A stretch of 64,000 nucleotides of DNA from positions 248,001 through 312,000 of the forward strand of contig CAVSNH010000013.1 of NCBI GenBank assembly GCA_963729275.1, written 5' to 3'. Of the stretch, positions 50,995 to 59,954 are shown one piece after another. A model generated the notes under the pieces. It saw nothing but the letters and a program-made list of their open reading frames with translations, did no database searches and was not told the origin of the DNA. This stretch comes from CAVSNH01 sp963729275 (GTDB lineage Bacteria > Actinomycetota > Acidimicrobiia > Acidimicrobiales > RAAP-2). The first letter of the stretch is position 1, and every line of letters starts with the position of its first letter. A program made the translations under genes and the position numbers.

Positions 50995-52530
50995 ATGGAG
51001 CGACGCATCCGACGCCTCGGCATCTTCATGGTCCTGTGCTTCCTGGCGCTGTTCATCCAGCTCAACAACATCCAGGTGCTCAAGGCCAACTCGTTGGCCA
51101 ACAACCCGGCCAATCCTGGCGTCCTCGCCGTCGAGCGGAGCCAGCCTCGGGGCAGCATCCTCTCGTCCGACGGGGTCATTTTGGCCAGCTCCGTGGCCGC
51201 CAACAGCGGCGCCTACAAGTACCGCCGGGTCTACAACCCCGACACGGCCACCCTCTTCTCGCAGATCGTCGGCTTCGACTCACCCATCTACGGCCAGACC
51301 GGCGTGGAGTCCACCTACAACAGCTACCTCGAGTCCCACACCCGGCCGGCCCACTCGCTCCGGGACCTGCTCGTCAATCGTACGACGACCGACAACGTCA
51401 CCCTCACCATCAATTCGCAGTTGCAATTGAAGGTGGCGGCCCGGGTCGACGAGATCGATGCCGACGGCACCGCCCCACACGCGGCGGCGGTCGTCATCAA
51501 CGTGAAGACCGGCGCCATCGAAGCCATGTACGGCCTGCCGACCTATGACCCGAGCGGATTGGTCTCACTCAACACCACCACGGAGCACACGGCCTACCAG
51601 GACCTGGTCCTCGGACCGCAAGCGGCCGGCCAGGTCAGCCCAACCCTCTCGCAGGCCTATCAGGACGGGGTCGAGCCGGGCTCGACCTTCAAGGTGGTGA
51701 CCTCGTCAGCCGTCTACGACCACGATCCCTCGCTGGCCAACCACATCTATCCCGCGGCGACCTGCATCAACGGACCGAATGAGCCTCCGAAGATCACGGG
51801 GCGCCCTGAGCCGCTGTGCAACTATCCGGGCGAGGACTGTGGCGGAAATCTTCAATCGAGCCTGCCGGCATCGTGCGACACCGCCTTCGCCCAGATGGGA
51901 ATCGCCCTCGGGCCCAACCTCGGCGTCGAGGCGCAGGCCTTCGGGTTCAACCAACAGCCTCCCATCGACCTCACCGGCGCGGCCGTCTCCAGCTTTCCCG
52001 CCCCGTCGGCTCTCACCCCCGTCGACCAAGCCCTGTCGGCAACCGCCGCCTTCGGCCAGGGCTTCGGGAGCGGCACCGTCATCGCCAGCCCTTTGCAGAT
52101 GGCCCTGGTGGCGGCGGGCATCGCCAATCAAGGGGTCATCATGACTCCGCACGTGATGCAGTCGATCCGCGACTCGCAAGGCAACCTGGTCGAGACCTAC
52201 ACCCCAAAACCGTGGCTCACGGCCACGAGCCCCCTGACAGCTTCAGCGGTCACGACGCTCATGGAGGGAGTCGTGACCCACGGGACGGCGGTCGGAGTCT
52301 TTCCGGCATCGTGGGACGTCGCCGCCAAGACGGGGACGGCGGAGACGGGGACGGGACCCCTCGGCAATTCGCTCACCAACGACTGGATGATCGCCTTCGC
52401 TCCGGCCAACGACCCGACAGTCGCCGTGGCCGTGTCGGTGCCGAACCAAGGGCCTAGCAAAACAGGGGCGCTCGTTTCGGGTCCTCCGACACGAGATATC
52501 CTGGGCGACGCGCTGGCCGCTGGCTTCTGA
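50995..52530 (+). CDS. Class B penicillin-binding protein (PbpA/FtsI type)
   Basis: The 511-residue transpeptidase has a short cytoplasmic end and one membrane anchor (residues about 8-24), a dimer domain (RGSILSSDGVILASSV) and the penicillin-binding domain with SxxK as STFK at 230-233 (EPGSTFKVVTS) and KTG at 445-447 (DVAAKTGTAET). The second motif, usually SxN, reads SCD at 293-295 (LPASCDTAFAQ). It crosslinks peptidoglycan outside the membrane. The ATG follows no strong Shine-Dalgarno sequence. It is divergent from leuS and converges with the mannosidase. Confidence 0.92.
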   Translation: MERRIRRLGIFMVLCFLALFIQLNNIQVLKANSLANNPANPGVLAVERSQPRGSILSSDGVILASSVAANSGAYKYRRVYNPDTATLFSQIVGFDSPIYGQTGVESTYNSYLESHTRPAHSLRDLLVNRTTTDNVTLTINSQLQLKVAARVDEIDADGTAPHAAAVVINVKTGAIEAMYGLPTYDPSGLVSLNTTTEHTAYQDLVLGPQAAGQVSPTLSQAYQDGVEPGSTFKVVTSSAVYDHDPSLANHIYPAATCINGPNEPPKITGRPEPLCNYPGEDCGGNLQSSLPASCDTAFAQMGIALGPNLGVEAQAFGFNQQPPIDLTGAAVSSFPAPSALTPVDQALSATAAFGQGFGSGTVIASPLQMALVAAGIANQGVIMTPHVMQSIRDSQGNLVETYTPKPWLTATSPLTASAVTTLMEGVVTHGTAVGVFPASWDVAAKTGTAETGTGPLGNSLTNDWMIAFAPANDPTVAVAVSVPNQGPSKTGALVSGPPTRDILGDALAAGF

Positions 52531-52567
52531 GATGGACGGCGGGTCCAACCTTCTGAGTCGGCCCCCA

Positions 52568-55336
52568 TCATCCGGTCACGTCGAGATCGACGTCGACCGG
52601 CGGTAAAGCGACATCCTTCGTGGTCTGCAGCTGGACCTCGAGCACTCGCGATCCCGGGGACTGGGCGGTCACCGTCAACGCCTGGGTCGAGGGGGCGTTG
52701 GCTGCACAACTCGTCCCCGATCCTGCCGTCGAACTCGTCGATCCGGTTGAGGTACCGATGACGAAGCTTCCGCTGGCCGGGGTGACGACAAGACCGGCGC
52801 CGGATGCCCGCCAGTCGACGGTCTCGCTCCCCGCTTGCGCGGGCTGGACACCGAGATCCACCGTCCCGGGCTGACCGACCGCCAGCTTCGTCCCTCCGCT
52901 CGGACGCGTGTAGCCGAGCGCAGGGATCCGTCCCGCGCCGGCGGATGGGAAGGCGTTCCCCGGATCCGACGCCCACGAACGATCAGGCGTCGAGCCGAGG
53001 TCGAAGGTCAGGGTGGCGCCATTGGCCAGCACCGAGGACGGCAGCCACGGTTGGTTCCAGTCCCCTTTCGACGTCGCCGCCTGGGCTCCCGGTGAGCAGG
53101 TCGCGGCCGAGCCGACGACGGCGTTCCCGACAACCCGCAACGAGTGCACGAAGGGTGTGCTCCTCGACGCGTTGGGCGCATGCTCGACGAGGTGATGGCC
53201 GCTGGACAGGTCGACGCTCACGACCGGGAACAACGGGCTGGCGACGGCGAGGTTGGCCGTGCCCGGTGTGAGCGGATAGAGGCCGATGGCCGCCCACACG
53301 TACCACGACGCGATTGCCCCGAGATCATCGTTCCCCGGCTCGTCGACCGGCGCATCGGCATAGAGGTCGTCGGCGATCTCACGAACGACAGCCTGGCTCT
53401 TCCAGGGAGCGCCGAAGGCATCGAACTCCCACGGGGACCAGAGGCTGGGCTCGTTGCCGGCCCAGTCGAAGGGCTGGTCCCGGCCGGCATTGAGCTTGGT
53501 GAAGAAGGTGGTGAGCTCGGCCGTGGCTCGGTTGTCACCGCCGATGAGGTCGGCGAGGGCACTCAGGTCCTGGGGAACGGCCCACGTGTACTGAACCGCG
53601 TTCCCCTCCTCGAAGCCGAGTTGGCCGCCCGGCTCGAGCATCGACTTCTGGAAGGCATGACCCGGGGGAAAGCTGCCATCCGCTCCCTTGGCCTGGACGT
53701 AGCCAGTCGCCGGGTTGAAGAGGTACTCCCAGTTGTGGGCGCGCTGGGTCATTTGAGCAGCAAGGGCATTGTCCCCGAGCTGCTCTGCGAGCTGGCTGAT
53801 GGCAAAGTCGTCGAGCGCGTATTCGAGGGTCACCGACCCGCCGATCGAATAGTTGATGGACGTGATGTCCAGAGAGCTGGCGTCGACGTAGTGCTGGGCC
53901 AGGTACTGGCTCAGGTATTGGCGTTCGATCTCGAGTCCATGTCCGGACTCACTCTCGGTCGCACCTTTGACCATGGCGGCCAGGGCCGCCTCGACGTTGA
54001 AGTTGCGGACACCGAAGGCGTAGGCGTCGGCAATGATGGGGTCGGCTGAGTCGCCGTTCATCTGCGAGGCATCACCTCCGACGATCGCCCATTTGGGTAG
54101 CCAACCACCTTGGTCGGCCTCGTCGATCAGCGATTGCACCATGTCTCCGACCCGACGAGGGGCCACCATCGATTCGAGCTCGATCTCGGACCGGTAGATG
54201 TCCCACTCCGAGAAGTTGGAGTATTCGGCCTGCCCGGTGGCGACGTGGACCCGTCCGTCAGCTCCGGGGTACTGGCCGTTGTCGTCGCTCACCACGTTGG
54301 GATAGAGCAGTGAGTGGTAAAGGGCCGTGTAGAAGATCCGTCGGTCAGTCTTCGATCCGCCGCCGATGGCGATGCGGTTGAGAATTTCGTTCCACTGATG
54401 TTGTGCATTGGCCTCCACGCCTGCCAACGACCAACCGGGGTCCTCGTTGCGCAGATTCTCGGCCGCGTTGGCCTGGCTCACGAATGAGATCCCCACCTTC
54501 ATCAGGACATCGCGGTCCTGCTCGGTGTCGAAGGTGAGAAAGGCCCCGCAGGCGGAACCGGAGCACTGGCCGGTGCCAGGTCGGACAGATTTCCCGTCCC
54601 AGGTTCCGGCCGACGAGAACGGCCGACTGAAACGGGCATCGAAATAGACCGTGTAGTTCGTGCCCGTTTGGCAGAACTGTCCGCTCGTGACCTGTCCGCT
54701 CACTTCGCCGTCGGCCGCGATTCGGACCTCCGATCCGCTCACCGGGTTGGCACTGTCGGCCACCTTCAATAGGACGTTGGCCTGGGTGGTGGCTGGAAAG
54801 ACGAATTGGGAGATGCCGGTTCGCATCGTCACCGACAGCGCGGCCGACACACCGTGCGAACCGAGCCTGACCGAATATCGGCCAGGAGCGGCGTGCTCGG
54901 TGGAGTGGGAAAAGGACTCGGTGGTGGCGACCGGATCCTTGCCAACCGGGCCGACGGTGGGGAGGATGGGCACGTCCTGGTAGACGGCACAGCCGGTGCC
55001 ACTCAAGTGGGTGAGGCTGAACCCATTGATATGGGAGTCGGCGTAGGAATATCCACCGCCGGAGGCTGCGGCATTGGGGACGGTGTCCGGGCTCCACTGG
55101 ATCATGCCGAAGGGAAGGTCCGCTCCGGGGAACTCGCCCACGGCCCCTGGGCTCACCGGCCCGGTGCCGGTGCCATCCATGGGGTCGACCAGACCCGCCG
55201 GGTCCGAGACGAGCCGAGCCGGCTGGTCGGCCGTTGCTCCCCCGGCGCTCCCAGGTCCGACGATGGCCAGGACGGGGACGTCGACCACCAGCACGATCAG
55301 GCAGACCAACCAGGCCCGCCGCAATGACCGCTTCAC
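52568..55336 (-). CDS. Secreted GH92 alpha-mannosidase
   Basis: The 922-residue protein has a signal-type N-terminus (LRRAWLVCLIVLVVDVPVLA) and the GH92 layout: PGADLPFGMIQWSPDTVP, ADSHINGFSLTHLSGTGCAV, IFYTALYHSLLYPNVVSDDN and the catalytic PVDEPGNDDLGAIASWYVWA, which places the general acid Glu and the calcium-binding GNDD. GH92 enzymes are calcium-dependent exo-alpha-mannosidases of the inverting type. The last 150 residues form a beta-sandwich-like tail with Ser/Thr-rich linker. It would act on mannose-containing glycans outside the cell. Confidence 0.93.
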   Translation of the reverse strand: MKRSLRRAWLVCLIVLVVDVPVLAIVGPGSAGGATADQPARLVSDPAGLVDPMDGTGTGPVSPGAVGEFPGADLPFGMIQWSPDTVPNAAASGGGYSYADSHINGFSLTHLSGTGCAVYQDVPILPTVGPVGKDPVATTESFSHSTEHAAPGRYSVRLGSHGVSAALSVTMRTGISQFVFPATTQANVLLKVADSANPVSGSEVRIAADGEVSGQVTSGQFCQTGTNYTVYFDARFSRPFSSAGTWDGKSVRPGTGQCSGSACGAFLTFDTEQDRDVLMKVGISFVSQANAAENLRNEDPGWSLAGVEANAQHQWNEILNRIAIGGGSKTDRRIFYTALYHSLLYPNVVSDDNGQYPGADGRVHVATGQAEYSNFSEWDIYRSEIELESMVAPRRVGDMVQSLIDEADQGGWLPKWAIVGGDASQMNGDSADPIIADAYAFGVRNFNVEAALAAMVKGATESESGHGLEIERQYLSQYLAQHYVDASSLDITSINYSIGGSVTLEYALDDFAISQLAEQLGDNALAAQMTQRAHNWEYLFNPATGYVQAKGADGSFPPGHAFQKSMLEPGGQLGFEEGNAVQYTWAVPQDLSALADLIGGDNRATAELTTFFTKLNAGRDQPFDWAGNEPSLWSPWEFDAFGAPWKSQAVVREIADDLYADAPVDEPGNDDLGAIASWYVWAAIGLYPLTPGTANLAVASPLFPVVSVDLSSGHHLVEHAPNASRSTPFVHSLRVVGNAVVGSAATCSPGAQAATSKGDWNQPWLPSSVLANGATLTFDLGSTPDRSWASDPGNAFPSAGAGRIPALGYTRPSGGTKLAVGQPGTVDLGVQPAQAGSETVDWRASGAGLVVTPASGSFVIGTSTGSTSSTAGSGTSCAANAPSTQALTVTAQSPGSRVLEVQLQTTKDVALPPVDVDLDVTG

Positions 55337-55545
55337 CCGGGCGCCACCGTTTCGGATCCGTCCATCCCGGCGGACGGTAGTAGAGACAGCCGCCGCACAC
55401 CGGCCGATCCTGCGGCGTGTCGGCCTGCTGGCCTGCCCGAGTCTCCTTGCACGGTGGTGCTCGGGGGGTCTGTCGGGCGAGCACTCCAGTGGCTCGTCCT
55501 AGCCTCTGAGCCCCAGCGTCCTGCTGGTAACGTGAGGCTCCCCTC

Positions 55546-55619
55546 GGGGGCGTAGCTCAGCTGGTAGAGCGCTTGACTGGCAGTCAAGAGGTTCGAGGGT
55601 TCGAGTCCCTTCGCCTCCA
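55546..55619 (+). tRNA. tRNA-Ala(GGC)
   Basis: A full cloverleaf is present. The acceptor GGGGGCG pairs with CGCCTCC and includes the G3-U70 wobble that marks tRNA-Ala; D-arm GCTCAGCTGGTAGAGC; anticodon stem CTTGA/TCAAG around loop CTGGCAG, so the anticodon is GGC (Ala); T-arm GAGGG-TTCGAGT-CCCTT. The discriminator is A and CCA is not encoded. Its 3' half is the attachment core of the element that follows. Confidence 0.97.
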
Positions 55620-55620
55620 C
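55585..55620 (+). repeat. Left attachment core (attL) inside tRNA-Ala
   Basis: These 36 bases run from the anticodon stem to one base past the tRNA end and are repeated exactly at 61680-61715. Tyrosine integrases commonly use the 3' half of tRNA genes in this way. Confidence 0.9.
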
Positions 55621-55623
55621 CCT

Positions 55624-56213
55624 GTGATGTCGCGAGACATCGGAGACCGATGTGTCGAGACATCCTAGACCCGCAAAGACTCGCTGGTCAGGGCAGAGGT
55701 TGATAGTCCCGACTTGGATCGAGAACAAGGCGCCGTAACGGGGATCCATCGAGGCCGACGATTCGATCTTGCGGTCGTCGATGAGCATGGCGATGCGCCA
55801 ACCTTTGTAGGCGGCGCCGATCCCGATGTGGTGCAGCCGACCGCGGTATCGCAGTGTCACCGAGCCGCTCTTGTCGACTTTGTCGAAGCGAAGACGTCGG
55901 CCGTCAGTTTTGACGACAGCGCCCGTCGGGGCAGCCTTCTCCCGGGCGCTATAGACCGAGGCTGGCGTCTTGCGTCCGAGCTCGCGGTGCGGCCGCACCT
56001 CGTTGTAGTAGGCGACAAAGCGGTCGAGCGCTCGCTGCAGCTGCTTTTTCGTGCAGACGTCGTCTTGGGCGGAAAGGAATCTCTTCATCGTCTGGTGGAA
56101 CCTCTTCACCTTGCCGCAGGTCTGGGGATGGTAGGGACGGGAGTGCTTGGCTCTGATCCCGAGGGCGAACAGCTCCTGTTCGAAGGCGCCGGCCAGGTCG
56201 AATCGGCCACACC
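55624..56213 (-). pseudogene. IS481-type transposase remnant (C-terminal part) with its IS end
   Basis: The frame encodes the last part of a DDE integrase-type transposase: SRPYHPQTCGKVKRFHQTMK, then ALDRFVAYYNEVRPHRELGR, RKTPASVY and RYRGRLHHIGIG, as in IS481-family proteins. The N-terminal HTH and the first Asp residues are missing and no start codon opens this frame at its left part. At 55626-55641 and 55649-55664 two imperfect palindromes (GATGTCGCGAGACATC and GATGTGTCGAGACATC) resemble the ends of actinobacterial IS481 elements and lie right after attL. The join to the intron remnant is near 56205. Confidence 0.8.
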
Positions 56214-56738
56214 GAGCCCCTGTTGGCCGCCCGGCGGACGGCGTCGAGAGCGTGGTGAGCGGAGCGCTTTGGCCGGAAGCCGAAGCTCTGGAGCGAGAAG
56301 TCCGCCTCGAAGACAGGTTCGAGGAGGATCTTCGCCGCCGCCATCACCACCCGGTCGGTGACCGTGGGAATGCCGAGCGGCCGGGTCTCCCCCGGTCTGC
56401 CCGGTTTTGGGATGTGGACCCGCCGCAGAGGCTTCGGGCGATACGTCTTCTCCCGGAGTTGTGCAGCGAGGCCGTCGAGGAACTGGCGCACCCCTTCTGC
56501 ACCGCCGGCTTCGACATCGGCGATGGAGATGCCGTCGATGCCGGGGGCGCCCTGGTTGGGTGGCCACGTCGACCCAGGCCCGCCACATCACGTCGCTGCG
56601 GGCGAGCTTGTCGTAGAGGGCATGGAACCGACGCTCTGGTTCTTGCTTGGCACTGGGGTAGAGCACGCGTTGGAGGGCTCGGACGGGGTCCAGGCCATCG
56701 GCCTGTCTGACGGTCCTAGCCGACTGCTCGGCACTCAT
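56205..56738 (-). pseudogene. Group II intron reverse transcriptase/maturase, truncated and frameshifted
   Basis: From the ATG at 56738 the frame gives the usual opening, including QRVLYPSAKQEPERRFHALY and DKLARSDVMWRAWVDVA. A single-base change near 56558 then shifts the frame; NQGAPGIDGISIADVEA and YRPKPLRRVHIPKPG, PLGIPTVTDRVVMAAAKILL and FSLQSFGFRPKRSAHHALDA continue in the second frame. The sequence stops at about 56205, before the catalytic YADD, joined to the IS481 remnant. It cannot encode an active maturase. Confidence 0.85.
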
Positions 56739-57294
56739 CAGCGTCCCTCACCTCCTTCGTCGTGCATCGGTGAAGCAGGGGCCCTTCGCTCGGAGCGGGT
56801 TATGTTGTCCCGCCCGTCGTCACTACTACGACCCCCTCCGACTCCCTCTCGGCTGCCGGCCGTTTCCCGGGATCACCGGTTATAGGCAGGCACGCTCCCG
56901 CCCCCACAGGACGGGGCCGAGGAGGGCCTCTCCAGTTCCCACGACAACCTTCTTGACGTTCCACGCTCCATACGCCGGAGAGTTCTTCGGCACCCGCTCC
57001 AAGATCAAAGATGCCTTCCGTGGCCTTCGCCCAAATCCGACGGGCTCGGCCCTCTCTGTATCTGCTTCCGCAGATCCGCTTGACGACGCTGCAAGCTTCA
57101 CTTCACGTTGCGGACCGACAAGTTGCTCCACCCCGCTTCGACGCCGGCCTCTCGACCGACGCCGGGGGCTTCACTACCGGGGACCTTGGCGTCTCCCCGG
57201 ATCGGACTTGCACCGACTGGCTGTCGTGAGCTTTCCGCTCGGTTACGTCATGACCACTCCTTTGTGTTCATAGCGCCCGAGCTGCTGGACGCAC
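56205..57294 (-). mobile_element. Truncated group II intron
   Basis: On the minus strand GTGCG at 57294-57290 fits the GUGYG 5' end of group II introns. The 550 bases that follow hold no coding frame on this strand and carry several stem-loop-like segments, consistent with ribozyme domains I to IV before the maturase at 56738. Domain V and VI and the 3' end are absent because the unit ends in the IS481 remnant. The 5' boundary is inferred from the motif alone. Confidence 0.65.
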
Positions 57295-57442
57295 CGGACC
57301 TGAGCGGGGTGTACCGCTCTCGAGCGCAAGCAGTCCATCGCTGCGGGGTCAGAAGGTGTCCCACTCAACCGGCGATCAGGGGCAGCCCTGATGATCTGAC
57401 CAATCGCTCATGCGGGCTCCGGCGAGTGATCCAGGAAAGGAT

Positions 57443-57883
57443 TCAGCGGCGAGTGGCTCTCGTAAGGGTGACCGTTTGGCCGTTACCCACATGTTCGATG
57501 ATGGTGTTTCCGGTCAGAGTCAGCGTCAATGTCGTCCAGGCATCGAATGAGCAGTTGCTGACGTACCAAAGAGCGTTTTGCCCCGTGAACGTTGTGCCGG
57601 TTCCGCTGAACGTTTGCACAATCGTTCCGATGGGTAAACGGCAGCTGCTTCCACCGACCAACTCAGTCGGAATGGTGGTCGTCACTGAGTAGGCGTGATG
57701 CCCTGTTCGCTTGATTTTGAACGCCCCCGTCACGCCGTCTTCGTTCCACTTGCCTGTCACGTGCGATTTCGAAGTTGCAGCAGCATGAGCTACCGAAGTA
57801 GTAGCGATCGATGCGAGCGAGGCTCCGATCGCAACCGTGAGTGCCATCACAGCCAGTCGGCGCCTACCGAATGTGGCTTTCAT
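57443..57883 (-). CDS. Small secreted protein, unknown
   Basis: A 146-residue product with a clear signal peptide (RRRLAVMALTVAIGASLASI, cleavage probably after AHA) and a mature domain of about 110 residues, rich in Thr and beta-prone. Two Cys residues (in GSSCRLPIG and SNCSFDAW) could form a disulfide. The ATG at 57883 follows GGAAGG. I do not recognise the family. It is cargo of the tRNA-Ala element and lies between the intron remnant and a repeat-bearing spacer. Confidence 0.7.
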   Translation of the reverse strand: MKATFGRRRLAVMALTVAIGASLASIATTSVAHAAATSKSHVTGKWNEDGVTGAFKIKRTGHHAYSVTTTIPTELVGGSSCRLPIGTIVQTFSGTGTTFTGQNALWYVSNCSFDAWTTLTLTLTGNTIIEHVGNGQTVTLTRATRR

Positions 57884-58022
57884 GCGAGTTCCGCCTTCCG
57901 TCTAGGGCCTAGCCCTGACTGACGTCAGGCGTGCAGCAGTCTGCCACACGTGACTGAGCGCCACCTCTTGAACTGATATAGGGCTGGTCGGCCATCGGTG
58001 GCCACTAACCCGCATCCCACAT

Positions 58023-58095
58023 GTGCCGGGCGAGGTAACTCTCGCGAGTGCGGGCCTGGCCGGCCGCCGCGCCCGCTTAGGTCGAAAAGGGTCAC
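58023..58095. repeat. Diverged repeat, copy A (copy B at 59873-59948)
   Basis: The stretch beginning GTGCCGGGCGAGGTAACT and including GGCCTGGCCGGCCGCCGCGC aligns with 59873-59948 (GTGCCTGGCGAGGCAACT, AGCCTGGCGGGCCACCGCAC) over about 75 bp at roughly 70 percent identity. Flanking sequence in 57884-58190 holds no gene I can support. Confidence 0.65.
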
Positions 58096-58191
58096 AGGAG
58101 CCGCTATCCCTGGACATCGCGCATGGCACGCCACCTGAATTGGAGACGAAGTCCACGGCCGACACGTACTTGAATTCTTTGCCCGCGATCG

Positions 58192-58560
58192 TCACGGTCG
58201 TAGTCGCGGATCCGACGTCGGGGGCACCGACGTCACCACCGGGACCTTCAGGGCGAAGGTGTAGACGTCGACTGTGTCGACCGGGGTCGTCCCGTCCGGA
58301 CCGGTGACGGAGATATTCACCGTTCCGGCTGACTCAGCCGGGCTGAAGGCGACGATCTCTTGATCGGGCTCCACCGTGTAGCTCATGGCCGCGTCCGGTC
58401 CGAACGACACAGCGGTTGCGCCGATGAAGTCGGAGCCCAGCGCCTCCGGGTCCAGCAGGTTCGTGTCGCAGAGCGTGACTGAAGATGGCGTTGCTGTCCT
58501 CGGGAAAGGCGATGGATCCCCACCGAACCTGCCGCCCGGTCGGTCCCAATAGTCCCATCC
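58192..58560 (-). pseudogene. IPT/TIG-domain protein fragment
   Basis: The frame ending at 58192 encodes a TIG-like immunoglobulin domain: DFIGATAVSFGPDAAMSYTV, then EIVAFSPAESAGTVNISVTG and VDVYTFALK. A matching upstream part (RWGSIAFPEDSNAIF) is in another frame, so a frameshift near 58485 is likely. There is no signal peptide or start. TIG domains occur in large cell-surface proteins, of which this is a decayed piece. Confidence 0.5.
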
Positions 58561-58636
58561 CTGCGACCGGGCGGGCCTGGAGGCGGCGGGCTATCGTTTC
58601 TTCGTCGCAGTTTGGAGAACCCAGGGGGTCGGTCCG

Positions 58637-58990
58637 ATGCTGAGTGCAGCGGACGTGAATGCGATCGAGTCGGTCGAACAGCTCGCCGACGACCTCATGA
58701 GATCGACCGCAGGCTCCGATCTCTTCACGCTCGAACCTGAGGGGGCAGTGAAGGCGGCGGTTGACCTCAACAGAGTGGTGAGGATGGCTCGGCTTCTGGT
58801 GGAGGTGGGCTGGTTCGCACAGGCCCGTTCGAAGAACGAGTCACTGAGCACACGTTCGATCTCGGGATTGTGCGCTGCCGCTGACGACGAGTCGTCGACG
58901 CGAGCAGCGAATCACGAGTCAGAGACGACAGAAACATCACTCAGAGACAACCGAAACAAAAGGCAAAAACAACGACAGGAAGGGAAATGA
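58637..58990 (+). CDS. Hypothetical protein coupled to the secreted protein gene
   Basis: The 117-residue product is helical at its N-terminus (VNAIESVEQLADDLM, DLNRVVRMARLLVEVGWFA) and becomes charged, Ser/Thr- and Arg/Lys-rich at the end. I do not recognise it. Its TGA overlaps the ATG of the secreted-protein gene (ATGATGA), which supports translation of both. It may be a fragment of a larger protein, as the element is decayed. Confidence 0.5.
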   Translation: MLSAADVNAIESVEQLADDLMRSTAGSDLFTLEPEGAVKAAVDLNRVVRMARLLVEVGWFAQARSKNESLSTRSISGLCAAADDESSTRAANHESETTETSLRDNRNKRQKQRQEGK

Positions 58991-59619
58991 TGAAACCTAC
59001 AAGGATGCTTCTCGTAATGGCTGCCGTGGTAATGCCCATCGCAGCGGTCGCTGGGGTCGGCGTCACCAACGCCTGGGCCAGCACTGTCGCAACGGGAACC
59101 GTCACTTGTACCGGGGTCTCGGGATCGGCCAAGTTCAGCCCTGCGCTGACGTCGTCAGGTCCGACCTCGGGGACAGAGAAAATCACGACCAAGATCACCT
59201 TTAGCCACTGCACCACGAGCGGCAGCAACGTGACCGCACACTCCAACGCCACGGGCTCGGCCAAGGGAACCATCACGGACAGCACCGGCAGCAGCTGCAC
59301 AGGCCTCTTCGGCGTCATCAACGTCAGCGCCTCACTTCCCGTGAAGTGGAAGTATTTCAGCGCGACGCTCGCTGCGAGCACCATCAAGATCACCCAGGTT
59401 GACGGGGAGGCCGCGGGAGGCAACGGCAACCCAGCCTTCGCATGGGGGAGCCAGGCGCAGACCACGACGAATCCGGCCACGGTGACGGGGTCCTTCCCAA
59501 CCTCCAGCGGCTCCGGCGAGATCGACGCCAACATCTCCGCGGGCACGCTCGCGAGCGAGTGCTCATCGGCCCATGGCATCAAGAAGCTCGACTTCTCCGC
59601 AGGGAGTGCGACCTCCTAG
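58987..59619 (+). CDS. Secreted beta-rich protein, unknown
   Basis: The 210-residue protein has a signal peptide (MKPTRMLLVMAAVVMPIAAV, cleavage near AWA) and a mature part rich in Ser, Thr and Gly with four Cys (TVTCTGVSG, FSHCTTSG, SSCTGLFG, LASECSSAH). The pattern is like small extracellular beta-sandwich proteins. AGGAAGGGAA precedes ATGATG. A 13-15 bp terminator hairpin follows 50 bp after the stop, so the two-gene unit 58637-59619 has its own end. Function unknown. Confidence 0.75.
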   Translation: MMKPTRMLLVMAAVVMPIAAVAGVGVTNAWASTVATGTVTCTGVSGSAKFSPALTSSGPTSGTEKITTKITFSHCTTSGSNVTAHSNATGSAKGTITDSTGSSCTGLFGVINVSASLPVKWKYFSATLAASTIKITQVDGEAAGGNGNPAFAWGSQAQTTTNPATVTGSFPTSSGSGEIDANISAGTLASECSSAHGIKKLDFSAGSATS

Positions 59620-59668
59620 GTAAGCCCATTCAAATCCTGGTGTCCGTTGGCGCCAGGGGGGTTGACGA

Positions 59669-59701
59669 AAGGGAGGCGGGACCTCTGGTCCCGCCTCCCT
59701 T
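59669..59701 (+). terminator. Strong intrinsic terminator after the secreted-protein gene
   Basis: A 15-bp stem (AAGGGAGGCGGGACC with its complement) encloses a TCT loop, and TCGTCTTCGC follows. The stretch from here to the integrase end (59702-59954) holds only copy B of the diverged repeat. Confidence 0.88.
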
Positions 59702-59872
59702 CGTCTTCGCTCACTTGTTCCGCCCATCCTGCGCGATGCTTTTCGCGCTATTACCAAAAGGAAGCAGAAAGAAGTCACCGTCTGACGCGTTCAACAAGGC
59801 TGTTGCGCCGATGGCCTGAGGCCACACCCGTTACCCGTCGGTACTCCCCCAGGCAACCTGCCCTAGCCCAGA

Positions 59873-59948
59873 AGTGCCTGGCGAGGCAACTATCAAGCAA
59901 GCGCGAGCCTGGCGGGCCACCGCACCCCGTTTAGATCCGAAGAGTCAG
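59873..59948. repeat. Diverged repeat, copy B (copy A at 58023-58095)
   Basis: Directly repeated relative to copy A and ending a few bases after the integrase 3' end. The pair brackets the TIG fragment and the secreted-protein unit, a 1.8-kb segment. Confidence 0.65.
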
Positions 59949-59954
59949 TTGACC

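Noticed and set aside
55333..55623. Extension of the transposase frame through tRNA-Ala
   Set aside because: The residues past 55624 (for example EAKGLEPSNLLTASQAL) are the antisense translation of the tRNA and leader, a familiar artefact.
56770..57273. Long plus-strand frame (167 codons) over the intron region
   Set aside because: It lies antisense to the non-coding part of the group II intron; frames like it recur in databases as by-products of intron sequence. No Shine-Dalgarno sequence or domain.
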